NCBI GenBank assembly: GCA_035644395.1 | Contig: DASQOR010000065.1 | Coordinates: 62,001 to 126,000, forward strand | Origin: JBGPLJ01 sp035644395 | Lineage (GTDB): Bacteria; Pseudomonadota; Gammaproteobacteria; Steroidobacterales; Steroidobacteraceae | Direction of reading: 5' to 3' | Length of the DNA: 64,000 nt | The notes under the pieces: model-generated | The model's input: only the letters and a program-made list of their open reading frames with translations | Told to the model about the DNA's origin: nothing | Databases searched by the model: none | In this document: one piece after another, positions 1-8,939 of the stretch | Numbering within the stretch: the first letter of the stretch is position 1 | Layout of the letters: every line of letters starts with the position of its first letter | Translations under genes and position numbers: made by a program

Positions 1-1
1 G

Positions 2-1204
2 GGGGCGCCGAAGGGCAAGGAGCTGAGCCTGCCCGGACGCAAGGAGACGGACCGCATCCACATCGGCATCGCCTGGCTCGAATCGGTCGCCTTCGATCAC
101 ATCAAGTCGATCGGCGAGCGCGTACTCATCATCGGTGTCGGCAATACCGCCATGGACTGCTGCCGCACGTCGCTGCGTCTCGGCGCGAAGAGCGTGAAGG
201 TCATGGCGCGCAAGCCGCGCGGCTTCTTCAAGGCATCCGACTGGGAGCTCGAGGATGCGGAAGCCGAGAACGTCGAGATCGTGGTGAATCACGCGCCGAC
301 GTCATTCGTCATCAAGGACGGCAAGCTTGCCGGCATGATGTTCGAGCGGATGGAATACGACGTGCAGAAGGGCAAGATCCTCTCGGAGAAGGTCGTCGAG
401 CAGGTCTTCCTGCCCTGCGACGACGTCATCCTCGCCATCGGCCAGGAGAACGCCTTCCCCTGGATCGAGCGCGACCTCGGCATCGAGTTCGACAAATGGG
501 ACGTGCCCAAGGTCGACGCGCTCACCATGCAATCGACTCGCCCCGGCGTCTTCTTCGGCGGCGACGCGGCGTTTGGCCCGAAGAACATCATCTGGGCGGT
601 CGCGCACGGCCACGAAGCCGCGATCTCGATCCACAACCACTGCCAGGGCATCGCCGTCGCCGATCGCGCCAAGCCCGCCGTCGAACTCGAAAGCACCAAG
701 ATGAGCATCCACGAGTGGGCCTACAGCAACAACTTCGACGCCGCGACGCGCCGGTTGATGCCGCATGTCAGCCTCAAGGAGCGCTTCAAGAAGCTCAATA
801 TCGAGGTCGAGCTCGGTTTCAGCGCCGAGCAGTTCACGACCGAAGTCGAGCGCTGCCTCAATTGCGACGTGCAGACGGTGTTCAGCGCGAAGCTCTGCAT
901 CGAGTGCGACGCCTGCATCGACATCTGCCCGGTCAATTGCCTCACCATCGCGCCGAATGCGGCCGAAGAGGAACTGCGCAAGCACCTCTCCGCGCCTGCG
1001 AAGAATCTCACGCAGCCGCTGTACGTTTCCGATGCGCTGCCGCAGACGAAGCGCGTCATGATCAAGGATGAAGACCTGTGCGTGCATTGCGGCCTGTGCG
1101 CCGAACGCTGCCCGACGGCCGCCTGGGACATGCAGAAATCCACCATCCGCATCCCCCTGGCGGGGGATCAGGCTCCATGCAAGAAACCCAGCCAAGCCGC
1201 ATAA
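2..1204 (+). CDS. FAD/NAD(P) oxidoreductase subunit with two 4Fe-4S sites (KorC-like), 5' end outside window
   Basis: The reading frame is open from the window's first bases, so the N-terminus is missing. The visible 400 residues look like the small-subunit family of glutamate synthase: an NAD(P)-binding GVGNTAMD motif near visible residue 45 and a flavin-binding segment FFGGDAAFGP near 185. The C-terminus carries two ferredoxin-type motifs, CIECDACIDICP and CVHCGLCAERCP, plus an extra CLNC. It overlaps the start of the next gene by 28 bases, and the two downstream genes encode a 2-oxoacid:ferredoxin oxidoreductase. It therefore probably passes electrons between NAD(P)H and the KorAB enzyme, as in the KorABC 2-oxoglutarate:NADP+ oxidoreductase described in Azoarcus/Thauera. 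The fold is clear. The partner substrate is inference. Confidence 0.85.
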   Translation, partial: GAPKGKELSLPGRKETDRIHIGIAWLESVAFDHIKSIGERVLIIGVGNTAMDCCRTSLRLGAKSVKVMARKPRGFFKASDWELEDAEAENVEIVVNHAPTSFVIKDGKLAGMMFERMEYDVQKGKILSEKVVEQVFLPCDDVILAIGQENAFPWIERDLGIEFDKWDVPKVDALTMQSTRPGVFFGGDAAFGPKNIIWAVAHGHEAAISIHNHCQGIAVADRAKPAVELESTKMSIHEWAYSNNFDAATRRLMPHVSLKERFKKLNIEVELGFSAEQFTTEVERCLNCDVQTVFSAKLCIECDACIDICPVNCLTIAPNAAEEELRKHLSAPAKNLTQPLYVSDALPQTKRVMIKDEDLCVHCGLCAERCPTAAWDMQKSTIRIPLAGDQAPCKKPSQAA

Positions 1205-2997
1205 ACGACTTCGTCGTCAAGCTCGCGAACGTCAACGGGACGGGGTCGGCGAGCGCGAATGGCCTCTTGATGAAGGCCATCTTCCGCATGGGCGTGCCCG
1301 TGATGGGCAAGAATTTCTTCCCGTCGAACATCCAGGGACTGCCGACCTGGTACGAGATCCGCGTGAGCAAGGACGGCTACGTCTCGCGCTCGGGCTTCGT
1401 CGACCTGATGGTCGCCATGAACGCGGAAACCTATGCCAAGGACGTCGCCGAGGTGCGCAACGGCGGCTACCTCATCTACGACTCGACCTGGCCGCGAGAC
1501 AAGGCGTTGACGCGCGAGGGCGTGACGGTCTTCGGCATACCGCTTGCGAAACTCTGCAACGAGCACTTCCCGGTCGCGCGCACCCGCATCCTGATGAAGA
1601 ACGTCGCCTACGTCGGCGCGCTGGTGGCGCTCATCGATATCGATCTCGGCATCATCGAGCAGCTCCTCCGGGAGGAGTTCGCCTCGAAGCCCAAGCTCGT
1701 CGATTCGAACCTGCAGGCGATCAAGCTCGGTTACGACTACGCGAAGCAGCATTTCCCCTGTCCGCTGCCGCTCAAGCTCGAACGCATGGACCGCACCGCC
1801 GGCCACATCATGATTGACGGCAACACCGCTGCCGCCCTGGGTTGCCTGTACGCGGGTGCCACGGTGGGTGCCTGGTATCCCATCACGCCGTCTACGTCGC
1901 TCATGGACGCCTTCAAGATGTTCTGCGAGCAGTACCGGAAGGATCCCGACACCGGCCAGCGTAATTTCTGCATTGTGCAGGCGGAAGATGAGCTTGCCGC
2001 CATCGGCATGGTCATCGGTGCGAACTGGGCGGGCGCGCGCGCTTTCACGCCGACGAGCGGTCCCGGCATCTCGCTCATGAGCGAGTTCATCGGCTTTGCG
2101 TACTACGCCGAGATCCCGACCGTCATCTTCGACGTGCAGCGCACCGGCCCATCGACCGGCATGCCGACCCGCACCCAGCAGTGCGACCTGCTGCTTTGCG
2201 CCTACGCCTCGCATGGCGATACACGCCACATCTGCCTGTATCCGTCGAATCCGGAAGAATGCTTCTACCTGTCGGTCGAGGCCTTCGACCTCGCCGAACG
2301 GCTGCAGACGCCGGTGTTCGTCATGACCGACATCGACATCGGCATGAACGACTGGATGTGCCGCGAGCTCAAGTGGAACGACAGCTACCGCCCCGATCGC
2401 GGCAAGGTGCTGAACCGCGAGCAGATCATGGCGCTCAAGGGGCCGCTGCAACGCTACGTGGACGTCGACGGCGATGGCATCACCTACCGCACGCTCCCCG
2501 GCGTTCATGCCAAGGGCGCGTATTTCACCCGCGGCTCGGGCCATGCCAAGAGCGGCAAGTACACGGAAGACGAGGTCGAGTACCAGGAAGTGGTCGACCG
2601 GCTCCTGGTGAAGTGGGATACGGCGAAGAAACTCGTGCCGAAGCCCGTGCTCACGGGGAGCGGCCGCAACAAGCTCGGCATCCTGTCGCTCGGCAGTTGC
2701 GACGGTGCAGTGCGCGAAGCGACCGATCAGCTCGCCCGGCGCGGCCTGCAGTTCGATTACCTCCGGGTCAAGGCATTTCCCTTCGGCACCGAGGTGCAGT
2801 CCTTCCTCGACGCCCATGAGCGGGTGTTCGTCGTCGAGCAGAACCGCGATGCGCAGCTCGTCGGGCTCCTCAAGCTCGAAACGGTGGTCGACCCGGAGAA
2901 GCTGGTGTCGATCCGCCAGTACAGCGGGCTGCCCATCGATTGCCGGGTGATCGTCGACGGCGTGTCGGAGTCCCTCAGGAAAGTGGTGGCCGCATGA
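1177..2997 (+). CDS. korA: 2-oxoacid:acceptor oxidoreductase, fused gamma-alpha subunit (KorA-like)
   Basis: About 606 residues. An N-terminal gamma domain (GTGSASANG loop near residue 21, residues about 10-190) is followed by the alpha/pyrimidine-binding domain (GNTAAALG, WYPITPSTS near 211-235; GPGISLMSEF). This fused architecture is known from 2-oxoglutarate and 2-oxoacid:ferredoxin oxidoreductases that decarboxylate a 2-oxoacid to the acyl-CoA with low-potential electron transfer. I chose the ATG at 1177 because the conserved start region lies just after it and a G-rich ribosome-binding stretch precedes it; an in-frame ATG further upstream lies inside the preceding gene. Its stop overlaps the korB start (ATGA), indicating translational coupling. 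The substrate (2-oxoglutarate versus another 2-oxoacid) cannot be fixed from sequence alone. Confidence 0.88.
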   Translation: MQETQPSRINDFVVKLANVNGTGSASANGLLMKAIFRMGVPVMGKNFFPSNIQGLPTWYEIRVSKDGYVSRSGFVDLMVAMNAETYAKDVAEVRNGGYLIYDSTWPRDKALTREGVTVFGIPLAKLCNEHFPVARTRILMKNVAYVGALVALIDIDLGIIEQLLREEFASKPKLVDSNLQAIKLGYDYAKQHFPCPLPLKLERMDRTAGHIMIDGNTAAALGCLYAGATVGAWYPITPSTSLMDAFKMFCEQYRKDPDTGQRNFCIVQAEDELAAIGMVIGANWAGARAFTPTSGPGISLMSEFIGFAYYAEIPTVIFDVQRTGPSTGMPTRTQQCDLLLCAYASHGDTRHICLYPSNPEECFYLSVEAFDLAERLQTPVFVMTDIDIGMNDWMCRELKWNDSYRPDRGKVLNREQIMALKGPLQRYVDVDGDGITYRTLPGVHAKGAYFTRGSGHAKSGKYTEDEVEYQEVVDRLLVKWDTAKKLVPKPVLTGSGRNKLGILSLGSCDGAVREATDQLARRGLQFDYLRVKAFPFGTEVQSFLDAHERVFVVEQNRDAQLVGLLKLETVVDPEKLVSIRQYSGLPIDCRVIVDGVSESLRKVVAA

Positions 2998-4049
2998 GCT
3001 TCATCGCCAAACCGAAGATCAATCACCCCGACATGCCGAAGAACGCGCTCGGCCTGACGGCGCGCCAGTACGAAGGCGCCATGTCGACGCTCTGCGCCGG
3101 CTGCGGGCACGACTCCATCACCGCGGCGATCACCCAGGCGATCTGGGAGCTCGCGATTCCGCCGGAGCGCATCGCGAAGATGAGCGGCATCGGCTGCTCG
3201 TCGAAGACTACGGCCTATTTCGTCGGCAATGCGCATGGCATCAACTCGGTCCACGGGCGCATGCCGGCCGTCGCGACAGGTGCCAATGTCGCGAACCGCG
3301 AGCTCTATTACATCGGCGTATCGGGCGACGGGGACACGCTTTCCATCGGCCTCGGCCAGTTCGCGCACACCATCCGGCGCAATCTCGACATGCTCTACGT
3401 GATCGAGAACAACGGCGTCTATGGCCTCACCAAGGGCCAGTTCTCGGCGTCCGCGGACCTCGGCAGCAAGGCGAAGCGGGGCGAGGTCAACTCGTTCGCG
3501 CCGATCGATCCGGTGCTGTTCGGCATGAGTCTCGGGGCGAGCTTCGTCGCGCGCGGCTTCTCCGGCGACAAGGGCCAGCTCGTGCCGCTCCTGAAGGCGG
3601 GCCTGATGCACGAGGGCTTCGCGCTGATCGACGTCATTTCACCCTGCGTGACCTTCAACGATCACGAAGGCTCGACCAAGAGCTACGCCCACACCCGCAA
3701 GTACTCGACGCAAGTCATCAGCGCCGACTATGTGCCGAGGGCCGAATCCATCACCGTTACTTATGAGCCTGGCACCGCGATCCCGGTCCAGATGCACGAT
3801 GGCAGTACGGTGGTGCTGCACAAGGTCGCCGCCGATTACGATCCGACCGATCGCAGCAAGGCGCTGGGCTACCTGCAGGAGCATCGTGCGAAGGGCGAGA
3901 TCGTCACGGGCCTCCTCTATATGGAGGAGAACCGCCCCGACTTTCACGGCACCGTGAATTCGGCCGCCACGCCTCTCGTGAACCTGCCGATGGAAAAGCT
4001 GATCCCGGGCGATGCGGCCCTGCGCGAGCTGCAGAAGGACTACGCCTAG
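2994..4049 (+). CDS. korB: 2-oxoacid:acceptor oxidoreductase, beta subunit (KorB-like)
   Basis: 351 residues carrying the thiamine-diphosphate beta subunit signature: CAGCGHDS near residue 36, GIGCSSKT near 64, the TPP/Mg motif SGDGD with downstream IENNGVYG near 125-145, and SPCVTFN near 215. The cysteines of the first, second and last motifs are those expected to hold the catalytic [4Fe-4S] cluster. The ATG overlaps the korA stop by four bases. With korA and the upstream flavin/Fe-S subunit it forms a complete three-gene enzyme. Its stop codon shares the bases CTAG with the stop of the convergent rpiA gene, so there is no room for a separate terminator between them. Confidence 0.9.
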   Translation: MSFIAKPKINHPDMPKNALGLTARQYEGAMSTLCAGCGHDSITAAITQAIWELAIPPERIAKMSGIGCSSKTTAYFVGNAHGINSVHGRMPAVATGANVANRELYYIGVSGDGDTLSIGLGQFAHTIRRNLDMLYVIENNGVYGLTKGQFSASADLGSKAKRGEVNSFAPIDPVLFGMSLGASFVARGFSGDKGQLVPLLKAGLMHEGFALIDVISPCVTFNDHEGSTKSYAHTRKYSTQVISADYVPRAESITVTYEPGTAIPVQMHDGSTVVLHKVAADYDPTDRSKALGYLQEHRAKGEIVTGLLYMEENRPDFHGTVNSAATPLVNLPMEKLIPGDAALRELQKDYA

Positions 4050-4705
4050 CGCGTCAGGGTCTCCACGCCACCGTCCGTCGCTACCAGCAGCACGTCCGCG
4101 GGCCGCCGCGCAAACAAGCCCACGCAGACGACGCCGGCGATCTGGTTGATCTCGGTCTCGAGCGCCACCGGGTCGCCGATCGTCAAGCCCCGTACATCGA
4201 GGATCGGGTTGCCGTTGTCGGTGGTGATGCCCTGGCGCCACACCGGCTCGCCGCCGAGCTTCACGAGCTCGCGGGCAACATGGCCGCGCGCCATCGGGAT
4301 GACCTCGACCGGCAGTGGAAAGCGGCCGAGGACATCGACGAGCTTCGAGTCATCAACAATGCAGATGAAGCGTCTGGCGACCGCGGCGGCGATTTTTTCC
4401 CGGGTCAGCGCCGCGCCGCCCCCCTTGATGAGGCACAGGCGCCGGTCGGCCTCATCGGCGCCATCGACATAGCTGTCGAAGCCGTCCACGGCATTCAAAT
4501 CGAGCACTTCGATGCCGGCGGCGCGCAACCGGGCGGTGGACGCCGCGGAGCTCGAGACCGCGCCGGCGATCCGTTGCTTGCGCGCGGCGAGCGCCTCGAT
4601 GAAGAAGTTGACGGTCGATCCGGTGCCGACTCCGATGACGGTGTCGCTCTTGATCTCGGCGAGCGCGGCACTGGCTACGCGCTTCTTTTTCTCATCCTGG
4701 TGCAT
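4046..4705 (-). CDS. rpiA: Ribose-5-phosphate isomerase A
   Basis: 219 residues, the usual RpiA length. Interconverts ribose-5-phosphate and ribulose-5-phosphate in the non-oxidative pentose phosphate pathway. The phosphate loop GTGSTVNFF (near 28), the catalytic DGADEAD segment (near 81) and the KGGGAALTREK motif (near 94) are all present. An in-frame start 26 codons upstream exists, but the family-conserved N-terminus (DEKKKRVA) starts right after the ATG at 4705. On the minus strand upstream, CCGACA and TATTAC with an 18-base spacer could be a weak promoter. Convergent with korB, sharing a CTAG stop overlap. Confidence 0.95.
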   Translation of the reverse strand: MHQDEKKKRVASAALAEIKSDTVIGVGTGSTVNFFIEALAARKQRIAGAVSSSAASTARLRAAGIEVLDLNAVDGFDSYVDGADEADRRLCLIKGGGAALTREKIAAAVARRFICIVDDSKLVDVLGRFPLPVEVIPMARGHVARELVKLGGEPVWRQGITTDNGNPILDVRGLTIGDPVALETEINQIAGVVCVGLFARRPADVLLVATDGGVETLTR

Positions 4706-4762
4706 CGCTCGTGACCCGGTAATACAAGCGTGAAACGCACTTTGTCGGACTGCAGAAACAAC

Positions 4763-4843
4763 TGTGCCCGCTTGCGCGGGCACAGAGTTATCAGATCGGA
4801 CGGGCTTCAGTTTTGACCGAAGTCGGAACCGTTGCCGGTCCGA
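4763..4843 (-). terminator. Three consecutive hairpins downstream of the micro-ORF (possible terminator)
   Basis: Read on the minus strand, three inverted repeats follow one another after the micro-ORF stop. The first is at 4843-4823 (one bulge, GCAA loop), the second at 4822-4805 (7-bp stem with one G-U) and the third at 4784-4763 (9-bp perfect stem TGTGCCCGC, 4-base loop). The last is followed by a weak T-rich stretch (TTGTTTC). This could terminate the EVE/micro-ORF transcript before rpiA, or be part of a small structured RNA. The pairing is directly visible; the role is inferred. Confidence 0.5.
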
Positions 4844-4857
4844 TTACTGAAGGGCGA

Positions 4858-4908
4858 CTACTTCTTTTTCGAAGCCTTCTTCTTGCCCTTCTTCTTTGCC
4901 TTAGCCAT
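4858..4908 (-). CDS. Lysine-rich micro-protein, 16 residues
   Basis: A 17-codon frame (ATG to TAG) encodes MAKAKKKGKKKASKKK, 11 lysines out of 16, with no acidic or bulky hydrophobic residue. A good ribosome-binding site, GGAG, sits seven bases before the ATG on the minus strand. It lies 124 bases downstream of the EVE-domain gene on the same strand and is followed by a set of hairpins. The composition resembles the basic tails of histone-H1-like or ribosome/nucleoid-binding proteins, so nucleic-acid binding is a guess. I do not recognise a named family. The alternative is a chance frame inside a small RNA, but an RBS, start and stop framing a one-residue-type peptide argues for translation. 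Confidence 0.5.
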   Translation of the reverse strand: MAKAKKKGKKKASKKK

Positions 4909-5031
4909 ATGAATCTCCATGTCGGGTTAGTCCGGTATCGATATATACATAAATCAAAACTTGGAAGCAATAGCGCGCGCGAAGATTTTCACGTGTCGTC
5001 ACTGTCGCTCAATCGCGAATCGACTGTCGAT

Positions 5032-5499
5032 TCACGATGCGAGACCCAAAATAAATTGCCATTCGCTCTTCGTGACCGGCATGACGGAGAGTCGGCTGCC
5101 CTTGCGCAGGAGGATCATGTCCTTCAGGGGCCCGCCTGCATATGCGCGCAGTTCATCGAGCGTGACCGCGCGTGCGAACACGCGCTCGAGGCGCACGTCG
5201 ACCATGAACCAGCGCGGATTCTTCGGATCGCTGTCGGCGTCGTAGTGATGATGGCCGCGCTGGAACGCCGTGGTGTCCGGATAGCCGCCTTTGGCGATGC
5301 TCACGATCCCGACGATGCCCGGCACCTCGCAGCTCGAGTGATAGAAGAACGCCTGGTCGCCCTTCTTCATGTCATCGCGCAGCATGTTGCGGGCCTGGTA
5401 GTTGCGCACGCCGTCCCATGCGGCGGTCTTGCGGGGCGCTTTCGCGAGGTGTCCGATGCCGAACGTGTCGGGTTCGGACTTCAGCAGCCAGTAGCTCAT
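5032..5499 (-). CDS. EVE domain protein (thymocyte nuclear protein 1-like)
   Basis: 155 residues spanning one complete EVE domain of the PUA superfamily: the start YWLLKSEPDTFG, the central WDGVRNYQARN and FFYHSSCEVPGIVGI segments, and the C-terminal LLRKGSRLSVMPV. EVE domains bind modified bases in DNA or RNA; stand-alone bacterial copies are common but their role is poorly defined. The ATG overlaps the stop of ygfA by four bases, so the two are translationally coupled. EVE proteins often lie near ygfA/zapA in gammaproteobacteria, which suggests a housekeeping rather than a defence role here. Confidence 0.9.
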   Translation of the reverse strand: MSYWLLKSEPDTFGIGHLAKAPRKTAAWDGVRNYQARNMLRDDMKKGDQAFFYHSSCEVPGIVGIVSIAKGGYPDTTAFQRGHHHYDADSDPKNPRWFMVDVRLERVFARAVTLDELRAYAGGPLKDMILLRKGSRLSVMPVTKSEWQFILGLAS

Positions 5500-6095
5500 G
5501 CTTCGGTCCTGTAGACGTGGCGGTCCGTGACGACGAGATGCATGGGTACGTCCCAGCGCTTGCGCTCGAGCGACTCCACGCGTTGAAAATCATAGGCGTA
5601 GCCGACGACGAGCGGTCGGCGCCAGTCGTTCCTCAGCGCAAGATGCGCGAGCGCCCGATCGTAATAACCGGCGCCGGAGCCGAGCCGTGTGCCGGAGGCG
5701 TCGAACGCGACGAGCGGTACGACGACGACGTCGAGCCAGCGGGCGGGGAGGGCGCCGTGGACGTGCAGGGGTTCGGGAACGCCATAGCGGTTCGCACGCC
5801 AGGGTTTGCGCAGCGGCACGAAGGTCATGTGGAACCCGCGGCCGCGCGAGACGCGCGGCAGGAACACCTGGCAGCCGCGGCTCTCGGCGATCTGCCGGAG
5901 AGGTGCCGTCGAAAGTTCACCGTGAACCGCGCTGTAGATGGCGATGCGCGTGCCGCCGCGCACGAGCCCGAGCATGGACAGGCGGCGAGCGGCGAGACGC
6001 GCGAGGCGCAGGGCTTCGCGCCGTGGCAGATCGCGCCGCGCCTGGCGCATGCGCCGGCGGATGAGCGTGGGGCTGCTGCTCGCGGGGCGGCTCAC
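5496..6095 (-). CDS. ygfA: 5-formyltetrahydrofolate cyclo-ligase
   Basis: 199 residues, matching the family. ATP-dependent conversion of 5-formyl-THF to 5,10-methenyl-THF. Visible conserved parts are the basic N-terminal helix, the substrate loop (VHGELSTAPL), the VPEP segment and the ATP/Mg loop RLGSGAGYYDRAL near residue 135, then DVPMHLVVTD near the end. The proposed start is GTG; an in-frame ATG 15 codons downstream is the alternative. It lies directly downstream of the 6S RNA gene, the same arrangement as ssrS-ygfA of Escherichia coli, where the two are co-transcribed. Folate one-carbon recycling also fits with the nearby glycine cleavage operon and thyA, although they are separate units. 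Confidence 0.93.
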   Translation of the reverse strand: MSRPASSSPTLIRRRMRQARRDLPRREALRLARLAARRLSMLGLVRGGTRIAIYSAVHGELSTAPLRQIAESRGCQVFLPRVSRGRGFHMTFVPLRKPWRANRYGVPEPLHVHGALPARWLDVVVVPLVAFDASGTRLGSGAGYYDRALAHLALRNDWRRPLVVGYAYDFQRVESLERKRWDVPMHLVVTDRHVYRTEA

Positions 6096-6119
6096 GGGCC
6101 GTTACTTTCGACTTGAGGA

Positions 6120-6318
6120 GAGAGTGGCGCCACCCACCTGTGCCGGTGCAGACCGTTGCTCTCGAACCAGAGCAACAAGTGGGACAGGTCGCGGCACTTA
6201 AGGCTTTCCGCTCGAGGCGGACTTGCACAATGCTGCCGGCATACCTGACGTCCCATGGGTTTCAAAATTAGGGTCGAGAGGTATCCCGATCCACTGTCGA
6301 ACACCGCAGGTGGCGCCG
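6120..6318 (-). ncRNA. ssrS: 6S RNA
   Basis: Located between zapA and ygfA, the canonical position of 6S RNA. On the minus strand the conserved core (GTCCGCC, GCCTTAAG, GCGACC) is followed by the long imperfect hairpin on the 3' side. The ends pair: GGCGCCACC at 6317-6309 is the exact complement of GGTGGCGCC at 6134-6126, giving the closing stem of a roughly 190-nt rod, the normal size. A plausible sigma-70 promoter lies immediately upstream. 6S RNA binds the sigma-70 RNA polymerase holoenzyme by mimicking an open promoter and dampens transcription in stationary phase. The exact ends are estimates. Confidence 0.85.
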
Positions 6319-6324
6319 GGGTCG

Positions 6325-6352
6325 ATTGTAGCGGAACGTGGCAGCCGGTCTA
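6325..6352 (-). promoter_or_regulatory. Predicted sigma-70 promoter of ssrS
   Basis: On the minus strand TAGACC (-35, four of six) and TACAAT (-10, five of six) are separated by 16 bases. The predicted start falls about seven bases later, at the first base of the 6S closing stem. The agreement of promoter and RNA end supports both calls. Confidence 0.6.
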
Positions 6353-6395
6353 CGCTTCGAGACGTAGGAAATGTCGGACGCGTCGCAATAGAAAG

Positions 6396-6455
6396 AAAAT
6401 GGGGACATTCCTGATTTCGCGAATGCCGGAGCGAAATCAGGAATGTCCCCATTTT
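6396..6455. repeat. Palindromic element A (GGGGACATTCC arms), 25-bp perfect stem
   Basis: A 25-base arm beginning AAAATGGGGACATTCC and ending GATTTCGC is repeated exactly as its reverse complement after a 10-base loop. It starts three bases beyond the zapA stop codon, so it lies in the zapA 3' untranslated region and between zapA and the 6S gene. As RNA it would be a very stable hairpin followed by a T-rich stretch on the minus strand, so it may serve as the zapA terminator. The arms are nearly identical to those of the element in the glycine riboswitch at 15039-15110, so it is a dispersed repeat and not just a terminator. Confidence 0.85.
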
Positions 6456-6457
6456 CG

Positions 6458-6769
6458 CTAGAGTTCGAGCTGCTGGCCTTTCTGCAAGGCGGATTCGACG
6501 CGTTCGCGCAGCGATTTCAGGCGCGCACCGACGTCGCTCGCCAGCTCGCCGTCCGCCTGGCGGAACTTCAGCACTTCATTGGCGAGATTGAGCGCCGCCA
6601 TCACGGCAATGCGGTCGAGCCCGACGACTTTGCCGCTGTCGCGGATCTCGCGCATCTTGGCGTTCAGGAGTTCCGCGCAGTCCAGCAGGTCCGAGCGCTC
6701 GCTCGGCGGGCAGGCAACGTGGTATTCCTTTTCGAGGATACGGACGCTCACCCGTGCGGAGTCCGTCAT
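6458..6769 (-). CDS. zapA: Cell division protein ZapA
   Basis: 103 residues with the ZapA pattern: an N-terminal beta strand region RVSVRILEKEYHVACPP, then a helical segment (MREIRDSGKVVGLDRIAVMAALNLANEVL) and a C-terminal coiled coil. ZapA tetramers cross-link FtsZ filaments at the division ring. The start overlaps the stop of the upstream coiled-coil gene by four bases. The order coiled-coil gene / zapA / 6S RNA / ygfA is the standard gammaproteobacterial one. Confidence 0.93.
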   Translation of the reverse strand: MTDSARVSVRILEKEYHVACPPSERSDLLDCAELLNAKMREIRDSGKVVGLDRIAVMAALNLANEVLKFRQADGELASDVGARLKSLRERVESALQKGQQLEL

Positions 6770-6999
6770 GCGCCGTGCTCCATCGCTTTCAGGCGACCGA
6801 TCATGGCCTCGACCCGCGCGCGCACCTGCTCGTTCTTCTGCAAGAGGTTCGCGCGGTCGGACGTCAGGGCGTCCTGGCGCTGGTGCAGGGCCCGGTTTTC
6901 TTCCTTGAGTTGCGTGACGATCGTGACCAGGTCGTCGACGCGTCGTTCCAGCTTTTTGAGTTCGTTATCCACTGGTATTTTTGCCGACGATTCCCCCAT
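6766..6999 (-). CDS. TIGR02449-like small coiled-coil protein upstream of zapA
   Basis: 77 residues, nearly all predicted coiled coil: heptad-patterned LKKLERRVDDLVTIVTQLKEEN, then a basic linker and RARVEAMIGRLKAME. It matches the small family that sits immediately before zapA in many gammaproteobacteria and is thought to be a division-associated, ZapB-like protein. The function itself is inferred from position. It is coupled to zapA by a four-base overlap and diverges from ygfB, so the 56-bp gap at 7000-7055 must hold both promoters; TTGACG is visible on the minus strand and TACGAT on the plus strand. Confidence 0.8.
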   Translation of the reverse strand: MGESSAKIPVDNELKKLERRVDDLVTIVTQLKEENRALHQRQDALTSDRANLLQKNEQVRARVEAMIGRLKAMEHGA

Positions 7000-7055
7000 G
7001 GACCGTCAATATAGAGCCACCCCCGGGGATGGTCAATTACGGCTACGATAGGTTT

Positions 7056-7615
7056 ATGTTCAGCATTGGCTTCGACGAATTCGAGCGCGTGCTCTCGGAC
7101 GCGGGTTCCTACACGGCTGCGGGCGAAGCTCACGGCTCGCTGTGCGGTGCCCTGGCGGCCATGGCCAACTACCGTCTCGAAGACTGGATCGGAGAGCTGT
7201 TGCCGGGCGGCCGGGAAACGGCCGAATCGTCGGCCGATGTGTTCGCACTCGTCTTTACGGAGACCTCGCGCTCGCTCGCGGGCCTCGCCATGGAGTTCGA
7301 ACCGCTATTGCCAGACGACGATGCGCCGCTTTCCGTGCGCGCCTCATCGCTCGGCGGCTGGTGCCAGGGATTTCTCTATGGCATTGGCGCCGGCAAGCTC
7401 GCTTCGGTCGAGGAATTGCCGGGGGAGCTTCCCGAAATCATCCGCGACTTCACGGAAATCAGCCGCGCGGCAGTCGATGAGAAGGATTCGCTCGAAACGA
7501 ACGAGCAGGCCTACACGGAACTCGTCGAATTCGTGCGCGTGAGCGCCCAGCTCGTATTCGACGAACTGGTGCCCTTGCGCCAGGACATGCTTTCCCGGCT
7601 CGAGGCGCTGCATTG

Positions 7616-7616
<1 letters not shown>
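7056..7616 (+). CDS. ygfB: UPF0149 family protein YgfB
   Basis: 186 residues, helical, acidic, with the family features GEAHGSLCGAL near residue 22, WCQGFLYGIG near 103 and the C-terminal YTELVEFVR. In Pseudomonas aeruginosa a YgfB homologue modulates the AlpA/ampDh3 anti-termination pathway; whether that holds here is unknown. I chose the ATG at 7056 over in-frame starts at 6981 and 7029 because TACGAT (a likely -10) lies just before it and the family begins about here. The stop shares a base with the pepP start (TGATG). Confidence 0.88.
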
Positions 7617-8938
<1,322 letters not shown>

Positions 8939-8939
8939 C

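Noticed and set aside
4706..5031. A tRNA or other classic RNA gene in the structured gap upstream of rpiA
   Set aside because: The hairpins do not make a cloverleaf and no CCA-end or T-loop consensus is present.
4813..5514. A plus-strand 233-codon frame across the micro-ORF and EVE gene
   Set aside because: No RBS or recognisable domain, and antisense to a conserved EVE protein.
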